Source of the DNA: a virus
Length of the DNA stretch: 37,778 nucleotides
Direction: 5' to 3' (one strand)
Virus record (IMG/VR): IMGVR_UViG_3300007509_000425
Span: 1-37,778 of that record
Positions 26,141 to 31,616 of the stretch are shown here, one piece after another. The notes under the pieces were generated by a model. It searched no databases. It saw only the letters and a program-made list of their open reading frames with translations, and was not told the origin of the DNA. Every line of letters begins with the position of its first letter. Position 1 is the first letter of the stretch. The translations under genes were made by a program, and so were the position numbers.

Positions 26141-26148
26141 TATAAATA
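26141..26148 (+). promoter_or_regulatory. T4-type late promoter box facing right
   Basis: Perfect TATAAATA upstream of the GNAT gene. It overlaps by two bases the mirror box at 26147-26154 on the other strand, forming one 14-base palindrome. Transcription would start near 26154-26155, leaving only 2-3 bases before a GTG start at 26157. Confidence 0.6.
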
Positions 26149-26154
26149 TTTATA
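26147..26154 (-). promoter_or_regulatory. T4-type late promoter box facing left
   Basis: Perfect TATAAATA on the minus strand, serving the radical SAM pair. Predicted start near 26141, so about 3 bases of leader before the ATG at 26138. The two face-to-face boxes cannot both be bound at once if they share the overlap. Confidence 0.6.
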
Positions 26155-26156
26155 TA

Positions 26157-26606
26157 GTGAATTATAAAATAAGGACAATAGAATTTGAAGATATATTACC
26201 ATTATGGGAATTATTACATCCTGGTAGAGAACATAAAAAATATGTCAAAATGGTTTACAAAAATAAAAGTGCAAAGTGGACTTTATCTGAAAATGAATTA
26301 AATATAACTTTTTTTGGTGCTTATGTAAACGATAAACTTTGTGGTACTCTCAGTGTATATTTAACTCCCAACAATCTATATCGTGTCCGATCATTTTATG
26401 TTTTGTCAGAATATAGACGTAAAGGTTTTGGCAAATTGTTATTGGAACAAACAATACAAACAGCAAAAGATTTGGGTGGTAATGGTGTGTGGGGTTACCC
26501 TAATAATATAGCACTACCTTTATATATTCGAGCTGGATTTACTAAAGAGTCTGAATTTGAACAGGCCGATTGGGGAGTAAATTGTTATGTCTTTCGTGAA
26601 TTATAG
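26157..26606 (+). CDS. GNAT-family acetyltransferase
   Basis: The frame is open back to 26061, but that part lies inside the minus-strand radical SAM gene. The GTG at 26157 (then NYKIRTIEFEDILPLW) fits the usual GNAT N-terminus and lies just after the late promoter box. The 149-residue product has the acetyl-CoA-binding motif A: V-R-S-F-Y-V-L-S-E-Y-R-R-K-G-F-G-K-L-L-L near residues 78-97, with the R-R-K-G-F-G pyrophosphate loop, and then A-L-P-L-Y-I-R-A-G-F, the typical C-terminal Y/AGF element. It would acetylate an amine; the acceptor may be an amino sugar or protein lysine. It overlaps the next gene by 20 bases. Start choice is the weak point. Confidence 0.75.
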   Translation: MNYKIRTIEFEDILPLWELLHPGREHKKYVKMVYKNKSAKWTLSENELNITFFGAYVNDKLCGTLSVYLTPNNLYRVRSFYVLSEYRRKGFGKLLLEQTIQTAKDLGGNGVWGYPNNIALPLYIRAGFTKESEFEQADWGVNCYVFREL

Positions 26607-27576
26607 AAATACATTTGTATGGGGTTATAATGATATTCCATTTTCATTTCGTAAAAAGGATAGTGATAAATTTTTTGTAAGGTATGGAAGATTAACTAGA
26701 GAACCATTACCTTGGCGTGAAGAATGTATAGCAACAGCAAAACTTATATATGATGAAGCTAATGGAGAAATACCCACTATCTATTTTAGTGGAGGTATGG
26801 ACTCACAAATAGTAGCAGAATCATTTAGATTATCGGGTGTGCCTTTTAAAATAGTTATTATTAGGTTGACTGATTCTTGGAATTGGCATGATATGAAATT
26901 TGCTGTAGAGTGGTGTGAAGAATATAATATAGAACCACTTATTCTAGATTTAGATTATAGAAAATTTTTAGAAAATGAAGCATGGGATATTGGATCATTA
27001 ATACAATCTTGGACTCCTCAATTTTGTATTCTTCCATGGGCTATGGAACTAGTTGATGGTTTTCCTGTGATTGGATATGGAGAAGCTGATTTACATAGAA
27101 ATAAAAAAATAGCAACCAAATCTTGGAATATAGATACAGAAATATTAAGATGTCAAGAACGATATTTGAGACATAAAAATAGAAATGGTGCTGGGTCGTT
27201 TTTTAAATATACACCGGAGTTAAAGATTAGTCAATTTTTAGATTGGGAAACAATTAAATTTGCTAATAATATAGAACATACTGGTGTTGCTATGCAGTAT
27301 AATAAAAATGAAATGTGTATACCACATTTTCCTAATTTAAAACCACGTCCTAAAATTGTAAGTTGGTGCCGTAAGGGAAGACCGTATACAGACTATACTG
27401 GATTTGAATATATTCCAAAACCAGAGATGCAGCTGGAACATGAATTGCGAACCGAATTCCAATCTCATTGGGGAAATGTTCAAGAACTTTGGACAGATTA
27501 TGATGAACAAGTGAAAACTTTAACAATAGGGTATGAACACTTATATGAAAATTTCCAGAATAAACGAATTGATTGA
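26587..27576 (+). CDS. PP-loop ATP pyrophosphatase family protein
   Basis: The 329-residue protein carries S-G-G-M-D-S at residues 68-73 after a hydrophobic strand (PTIYF), the PP-loop motif of N-type ATP pyrophosphatases such as asparagine synthetase, NAD synthetase and QueC-like enzymes. These adenylate a carbonyl or carboxylate and then add nitrogen or sulfur. Nothing before the loop looks like a glutaminase domain: residues 1-60 lack a Cys2 start. After the PP-loop there are I-L-D-L-D-Y-R-K-F, W-T-P-Q-F-C-I-L-P-W and Y-G-E-A-D segments that I cannot assign to a known subfamily. With sugar genes around it, an amidation or thiolation step on a glycan or peptide is possible. It overlaps genes on both sides. 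Confidence 0.7.
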   Translation: MSFVNYRNTFVWGYNDIPFSFRKKDSDKFFVRYGRLTREPLPWREECIATAKLIYDEANGEIPTIYFSGGMDSQIVAESFRLSGVPFKIVIIRLTDSWNWHDMKFAVEWCEEYNIEPLILDLDYRKFLENEAWDIGSLIQSWTPQFCILPWAMELVDGFPVIGYGEADLHRNKKIATKSWNIDTEILRCQERYLRHKNRNGAGSFFKYTPELKISQFLDWETIKFANNIEHTGVAMQYNKNEMCIPHFPNLKPRPKIVSWCRKGRPYTDYTGFEYIPKPEMQLEHELRTEFQSHWGNVQELWTDYDEQVKTLTIGYEHLYENFQNKRID

Positions 27577-28195
27577 TTGGTTGGATAAAAATCCAATTGG
27601 TTTATCTTGGATGTCACCACAAACAGAAGTAAGACCATCATTAATTCCTAATGCCGGCAATGGTAGATTTGCTACAGAAGATATAGATGCTGGAGAAACA
27701 GTTGTATTAGCAGGTGGTATAGTACTTACAGTTGAAGAATATAACGCTGTGAAATCAAGATGGAACTTTGCAACTGGTGGACAGATTGACCCTAAGCATA
27801 TGCTATTACAAATGGGTACGGATAAATATGCCGCTACTATCAATCATACTTGTAAACCTAATTGCTATGTTAGTGGACAAATGTGTATTAAAACACTAAC
27901 AGATATTAAAAAGGATGAGGAACTATCTGTAGACTATGGTACTATACATGACGATGATGTTCTGCAATTTGAAAATTGTCAATGTGGATTTGTTGAATGT
28001 AGAACATACGTTACTGGTAAAGATTGGCTCTCATCAGATTTTCAGAAAGCTAACCGATTTACTTTACATTTATTTGAAAAAATAAAAGGCACTAACGACC
28101 AAGCTAAACTAGAACAACTTAAAAGATTACAGAAAATAGATTTAAATAAATCAGAGTTATTAAAAAAAGAATATGAGGCCCTAATCAATGATTGA
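27533..28195 (+). CDS. SET-domain protein (putative lysine methyltransferase) with post-SET cysteines
   Basis: The 220-residue product shows the SET signature. R-P-S-L-I-P-N-A-G-N-G-R-F-A-T (about 34-48) matches the opening G-x-G-x-F-A strand pair and is followed by D-I-x-A-G-E-T-V-V. I-N-H-T-C-K-P-N (103-110) is the N-H-x-C-x-P-N SAM and pseudoknot motif; E-L-S-V-D-Y-G (130-136) holds the catalytic tyrosine region. C149-x-C151-G-x-x-x-C156-R is a post-SET zinc motif that with C107 would bind zinc. The last 50 residues are helical and charged. Eukaryotic-type SET proteins methylate lysines; phage or bacterial ones may have other targets. A second start four codons later (27545) is possible. 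It overlaps its neighbours by 44 and 8 bases. Confidence 0.82.
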   Translation: MNTYMKISRINELIDWLDKNPIGLSWMSPQTEVRPSLIPNAGNGRFATEDIDAGETVVLAGGIVLTVEEYNAVKSRWNFATGGQIDPKHMLLQMGTDKYAATINHTCKPNCYVSGQMCIKTLTDIKKDEELSVDYGTIHDDDVLQFENCQCGFVECRTYVTGKDWLSSDFQKANRFTLHLFEKIKGTNDQAKLEQLKRLQKIDLNKSELLKKEYEALIND

Positions 28196-30197
28196 TATAT
28201 TATATAGTAATCCATGTTCATATACTTCTTTTGAATATCTACCATATATACATGGAATTCTTAAAGGGTCTGTCGATGATGTTCCTGGTTTGGGTGATGA
28301 AGTTAATTGGTATAAACCGATATACTATAGGAAGAACCATATTAAATTATCTAGATATGATTTAAAAAATCTAAACATTTTTGCTTGTTCTGTTTATACC
28401 TGGAACAGGGAAACTAATTATAATCTAGCAGCCGAAATAAAAAAAGAAAACCCGAATTGTCTTGTCGTTGTAGGAGGACCAGAACCTTATTACAGAGACA
28501 TGGAGTTTTTCTATAAAAATCCACAAATAGATATTGTTGTTAAACATGAAGGTGAGTTTTCCTTTCCTAGAATAGTTGAAGAAGTTGTATTAGGTACTAT
28601 GGATTTTGAGGATATTCCTGGATTGGTTTTAAAGAATGGTGGCGATACTGGTATGCCAATATTAAAAAAAGAGTTTACTAAATCATATTTCCATGATTAT
28701 GCTGAAGAATTTATGGAACTTGCACATGATAGTAAAAAATTTTGTCACAGCTCAAACAATACGGCTCTCATGCTAGAAAGTGATAGGGGTTGTCCATTTG
28801 GTTGTACATTCTGCGATTGGGGTAGTTCTACTCTACAAAAAATTAGAAAGATTCCTTTAGAAATAGTATATAAAGATATAGAGTTTGCTGGAGAAGCTGG
28901 CATTGGATTCATAGATGTTATTAATGCTAACTTTGGAATTTTTCCCAGAGATATAAACATAACATCTAAAATGGCACAAGTTAAAGAAAGGAGTGGTTAT
29001 CCACCAAGAATTTTTTTACAACATACTAAAACTAAATTAGACCATACAAAAGAAATATTAAAAATTGCTAGAGACGCTGAGATGTTAACCACTTGTGTAC
29101 TGCCTTTACAATCAACATCCGATATTGTATTAAAAGCCATTGACAGAAAAAATATTCCTCATCAAGAATTAATTAAGTTAGCAAAAGAAACTGGTAATCA
29201 CAATATACCTATTGAATCTTGTTTTATAATGGGATTGCCAGGAGATAATTATGATAGATGGCAACAAAACTTTTTTGATGTAATGAATGAAGGTATACTA
29301 GAAAACTTTATAGTATTTCATTTCCAAATTTTACCAAATTCACCAGCCAATGAACCAGCTTATAAAAAGAAATGGCAGATAGAAACAATAGAACGACACC
29401 CACAACAACGACGCCGAAAGAAAGATAATCCAAAAGAGGTAACCTCGTCAGGCGAATTTGTTATATCTACTTCTACATATAGTAGATTAGATTATATAGA
29501 TATATATAATTTTTCAGCTATGATAAGAAGTTTTCATGGATTTGGATTTACACGATACATTTCAATTTATTTAAAGCTCACACACAATATATTATATGAA
29601 GATTTTTATAGAGATTTTCATAATAACTTTTTTATGAATCCAAAATATCCCACAGTATATTCTATATATTCAAAAATAAATGAACATATCAATAACTTTA
29701 TATTTGATTTAGAAAATGATTGGTTTTGGGAATATGAAGTTAAAGAAGTACCAACATTAAAACCTATGTACGATGTTGAAGAATATATTACAATTTTATT
29801 ATTACTCAACTTTGCAGAATATAGAAAAGAATTAAAACAATATATGCGAAATACTTATGACATAAAAAACTTATATAGTATAATGAAATTTAATCTAGAT
29901 TTAATAGTAACTCCTGATTATGATTATACTAAAGGGTTTGTATTTACCATGGAACATGATTGGCCAGAGTATTTTAAAATAGCAAAATCTAATTGGTGGA
30001 GCGAACCAATGGATGAACCTAAGAGAATAAAGATTTATAAAGACATATTGCAAACGACAGGTAATCATGCATCTGTGTTATCTAAATTTAAATGGTTAAA
30101 TTATAGTGGAGACAAGAGAACCGAAACATATATTAGAGATGTAATAGCAACAACATTTAAAAGAGGAGATCCATTGTTATTTGATGTGTTTGAATAG
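28188..30197 (+). CDS. B12-binding-domain radical SAM enzyme
   Basis: A 669-residue protein. Residues 60-135 look like a cobalamin-binding Rossmann domain of the type that leads many radical SAM enzymes (A-C-S-V-Y-T-W-N, L-V-V-V-G-G-P-E-P, H-E-G-E), but the DxHxxG motif for base-off binding is not visible. The radical SAM core starts near residue 200 with D-R-G-C-P-F-G-C-T-F-C-D-W, giving CxxxCxxC. L-P-L-Q-S-T-S-D near 305 and F-I-M-G-L-P-G-D near 345 match conserved core strands. The last 250 residues are an aromatic-rich helical extension I cannot assign. Substrate unknown; B12 radical SAM enzymes often methylate unactivated carbon or phosphinate. It ends opposite the minus-strand ORF at 30177. 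Confidence 0.82.
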   Translation: MIDILYSNPCSYTSFEYLPYIHGILKGSVDDVPGLGDEVNWYKPIYYRKNHIKLSRYDLKNLNIFACSVYTWNRETNYNLAAEIKKENPNCLVVVGGPEPYYRDMEFFYKNPQIDIVVKHEGEFSFPRIVEEVVLGTMDFEDIPGLVLKNGGDTGMPILKKEFTKSYFHDYAEEFMELAHDSKKFCHSSNNTALMLESDRGCPFGCTFCDWGSSTLQKIRKIPLEIVYKDIEFAGEAGIGFIDVINANFGIFPRDINITSKMAQVKERSGYPPRIFLQHTKTKLDHTKEILKIARDAEMLTTCVLPLQSTSDIVLKAIDRKNIPHQELIKLAKETGNHNIPIESCFIMGLPGDNYDRWQQNFFDVMNEGILENFIVFHFQILPNSPANEPAYKKKWQIETIERHPQQRRRKKDNPKEVTSSGEFVISTSTYSRLDYIDIYNFSAMIRSFHGFGFTRYISIYLKLTHNILYEDFYRDFHNNFFMNPKYPTVYSIYSKINEHINNFIFDLENDWFWEYEVKEVPTLKPMYDVEEYITILLLLNFAEYRKELKQYMRNTYDIKNLYSIMKFNLDLIVTPDYDYTKGFVFTMEHDWPEYFKIAKSNWWSEPMDEPKRIKIYKDILQTTGNHASVLSKFKWLNYSGDKRTETYIRDVIATTFKRGDPLLFDVFE

Positions 30198-30329
30198 TAT
30201 TGTTAATTTTGGTCCTTTCTTGCGAGATTGTCTATCTGGTGGCCATCCATTATGATGTTCGGCCGAACTGGCCGACATCATTATTATAAGTTTCTTTTTT
30301 ACACGCTTAGGTTGTTTTAATTTCTGCAT
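30177..30329 (-). CDS. 50-residue very basic protein, convergent with the B12 radical SAM gene
   Basis: Reading the minus strand gives an ATG at 30329 and a stop at 30177-30179, too short for simple ORF cut-offs. GAGGA on the minus strand (30338-30342) lies exactly 8 bases before this ATG, and a perfect TATAAATA late box (30365-30372, minus strand) lies 36 bases before it, the same layout as the gp8 promoter and leader. An in-frame ATG at 30344 would add five residues but has no ribosome site. The product is rich in Lys and Arg (14 of 50) with only two acidic residues: MQKLKQPKRVKKKL, a short hydrophobic patch, then A-E-H-H-N-G-W-P-P-D-R-Q-S-R-K-K-G. No family recognised; nucleic-acid binding or interaction with an acidic partner would fit. 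Confidence 0.6.
   Translation of the reverse strand: MQKLKQPKRVKKKLIIMMSASSAEHHNGWPPDRQSRKKGPKLTILFKHIK
30252..30281. repeat. GC-rich inverted repeat (12 bp stem, one bulge, 5-base loop)
   Basis: Left arm 30252-30264 and right arm 30270-30281 pair as ATGATG, a bulged T and CGGCC on one side, with a 5-base loop. It lies 55 bases after the stop of the B12 radical SAM gene. No T-run follows at once; a TTTCTTTTTT tract lies at 30291-30300. It may stop or stabilise the plus-strand mRNA, but it also codes residues of the minus-strand ORF. Confidence 0.55.
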
Positions 30330-30337
30330 GGAATAGT

Positions 30338-30342
30338 TCCTC
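30338..30342 (-). promoter_or_regulatory. Ribosome binding site GAGGA for the 50-residue ORF
   Basis: GAGGA on the minus strand with 8 bases to the ATG at 30329. This spacing favours 30329 over the in-frame ATG at 30344, which lies upstream of or on the site itself. Confidence 0.6.
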
Positions 30343-30364
30343 ATCCATTATATTATAATAAAAA

Positions 30365-30372
30365 TATTTATA
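30365..30372 (-). promoter_or_regulatory. T4-type late promoter box facing left
   Basis: Perfect TATAAATA on the minus strand. Predicted transcript start near 30358, with a leader of about 28 bases containing GAGGA, leading to the 50-residue ORF. It shares two bases with the box facing right at 30371. Confidence 0.62.
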
Positions 30373-30378
30373 TAAATA
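30371..30378 (+). promoter_or_regulatory. T4-type late promoter box facing right (distal)
   Basis: Perfect TATAAATA, back to back with the box at 30365-30372. It would give a leader of about 77 bases to the gene at 30462. It may be a second promoter for the fibre cluster or only a by-product of the AT-rich palindrome. Confidence 0.5.
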
Positions 30379-30424
30379 TTTGGACATTTTGCACAAAAGT
30401 TCAAGGTTTAGCAATAAAGAAAAG

Positions 30425-30432
30425 TATAAATA
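30425..30432 (+). promoter_or_regulatory. T4-type late promoter box (proximal) for the second fibre cluster
   Basis: Perfect TATAAATA followed by A. Predicted start near 30438 and a leader of about 24 bases with a weak AAGGG ribosome site before the ATG at 30462. Spacing to the start codon equals that of the gp8 promoter. Confidence 0.7.
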
Positions 30433-30461
30433 ATAGTATAATTTATAAAAAGGGACTATAA

Positions 30462-30842
30462 ATGGCAACAGTTATAAAAGTAAAGCGTAACGAAACCGCA
30501 AGTACCCCACCAGGAACCAGTGATTTAGAGGTGGGTGAAATTGCAATCAACACCGCTGATCAGAAACTTTTTATTAAAGATAGTTCTAATGCAATTAAAG
30601 AAATTGGTGGTGCAGTCGGTGTTACTTTGCACGATGTAACAACAACAAACAATTCAACATCTAATGATATTCACTTAGACGGTTCTAATATTGTCTTTGA
30701 AGGATCAACACCCGATGCAGCTGAAACGACTCTTACTGCTGCTGATCCGGATGTTGATAGAACTATCACCTTACCAAATTCAAATGGTACTTTAGCAACA
30801 GATGGAGACATACTAGCCTTCTCGGTAGTATTTGGTGGATAA
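30462..30842 (+). CDS. Short tail-fibre-like protein
   Basis: A 126-residue protein. The N-terminal 45 residues (V-I-K-V-K-R-N-E-T-A, then L-E-V-G-E-I-A-I-N-T-A-D-Q-K-L-F-I-K-D) match the opening element of many phage fibre proteins, similar to the N-terminal intertwined part of the Mtd/receptor-binding type. Residues 80-126 (R-T-I-T-L-P-N-S-N-G-T-L-A-T) are another frequent fibre motif. So it looks like a fibre stripped to its two ends. It is the first gene after the late promoter at 30425 and starts the second fibre cluster. Confidence 0.72.
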   Translation: MATVIKVKRNETASTPPGTSDLEVGEIAINTADQKLFIKDSSNAIKEIGGAVGVTLHDVTTTNNSTSNDIHLDGSNIVFEGSTPDAAETTLTAADPDVDRTITLPNSNGTLATDGDILAFSVVFGG

Positions 30843-30845
30843 TAT

Positions 30846-31184
30846 ATGGCAAGTAATTTTAAAAATGCAGGGATGATATGTTCAACGACAGATGATAGCT
30901 CAGCAGATGTTTATACCTGTCCTGCTTCACCAGCATCTTCAAGGGCAGTATTACATGCAGTATATCTATCAAACACTTCACTGACTAGTGTAGCTAATTG
31001 TGATATTAAAGTTACGGTAGATGGTGGAACAACATTTAGACATATAGGAAAATCATTAGAAGTTGCAGCTCAAAATACCTTAATATTAGATAAGCCTATT
31101 AATTTAGAAGCTTCAGACATAATTAGGGTGGTGTCAGATGTTACGCATCTGGAAGTTTTCCTTAGTATTTTGGAGGTCACCTAA
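30846..31184 (+). CDS. 112-residue virion-associated protein, paralogue of 14893-15231
   Basis: Same length as the product of 14893-15231 and the same overall pattern (M-A-S-N-F-K-N start; D-V-Y-T-C-P-A-S near 21-28; D-I-K-V-T-V-D-G-G; L-E-A-S-D-I-I-R-V-V near the end). Sequence identity is low in the middle. Like its paralogue it ends in a TAATG overlap with the next gene. The two copies stand on either side of the sugar and radical SAM cassette. Probably a minor structural protein; function not known. Confidence 0.68.
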   Translation: MASNFKNAGMICSTTDDSSADVYTCPASPASSRAVLHAVYLSNTSLTSVANCDIKVTVDGGTTFRHIGKSLEVAAQNTLILDKPINLEASDIIRVVSDVTHLEVFLSILEVT

Positions 31185-31612
31185 TGCCAATGCTTATAAG
31201 CACAGCTGCTAAAGCGGAGAGTAGAGAAGCAGCTATAACAGACGAATATGCTCTTCATGTTTTGGATGTAGATGATGATGGAATACTATATTATAAGAAA
31301 GTCTATATGTCTGGAGAAGAATCAATAAGTATAAATAGCGGTGAAGGTTTCGCTTATAACGGCATAGAAGATTTAGAAGAAAATTTAGATGGCTCTGATG
31401 TAAATGTTAATGCTTCTCTAAAGGGTTATACAGAGTCTGGCCGGGAACAATACGAATCTGACCGAGGCGATAGAGCTTTCGATCAGATGAGAATGGATAA
31501 AAATAAATTAACATATTATATGAATAGTGATGGAGAATTAGTAGCCAGATATAATCAAAATTATACTTACGCCGCAACAGAAAACGGTGCAACAGAAAAC
31601 TGGATAGGATAA
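31184..31612 (+). CDS. Acidic virion-associated protein of unknown type
   Basis: A 142-residue acidic protein. Residues 24-45 (Y-A-L-H-V-L-D-V-D-D-D-G-I-L-Y-Y) may form a beta hairpin with an Asp-rich turn; G-E-G-F-A-Y-N-G-I-E follows near 54-63. The C-terminal third (Y-E-S-D-R-G-D-R-A-F-D-Q-M-R-M-D-K-N-K-L-T) is helical, then a Y-Y-M-N-S-D-G-E-L strand pair. I do not recognise a family. Linked to the previous gene by TAATG and followed after 4 bases by the long fibre gene; it could be a fibre accessory or assembly protein. Confidence 0.6.
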   Translation: MPMLISTAAKAESREAAITDEYALHVLDVDDDGILYYKKVYMSGEESISINSGEGFAYNGIEDLEENLDGSDVNVNASLKGYTESGREQYESDRGDRAFDQMRMDKNKLTYYMNSDGELVARYNQNYTYAATENGATENWIG

Positions 31613-31616
31613 AACA

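Larger units (their letters stand above)
30198..30461. other. Control region between the cassette and the second fibre cluster
   Basis: The only longer gap (264 bases) between plus-strand genes in the window. It holds most of the minus-strand 50-residue ORF (30177-30329), a GC-rich hairpin (30252-30281), a ribosome site and late box for that ORF, and two late boxes facing right. No further ORF was seen. Confidence 0.7.

Noticed and set aside
26061-26156. Longer N-terminus for the GNAT gene
   Set aside because: It overlaps the start of the minus-strand radical SAM gene and the promoter palindrome, and its sequence lacks GNAT features.
30307-30348. Short minus-strand frame starting MDEELF at 30348
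   Set aside because: It stops after 13 codons; the GAGGA used by the 50-residue ORF lies inside it, and no leader-peptide logic is visible.
31330-31337. Perfect TATAAATA inside the 31184-31612 gene
   Set aside because: It lies about 280 bases before the next gene and within codons; with this base composition chance hits are expected, so I do not call it a promoter, though it might act on the long fibre gene.
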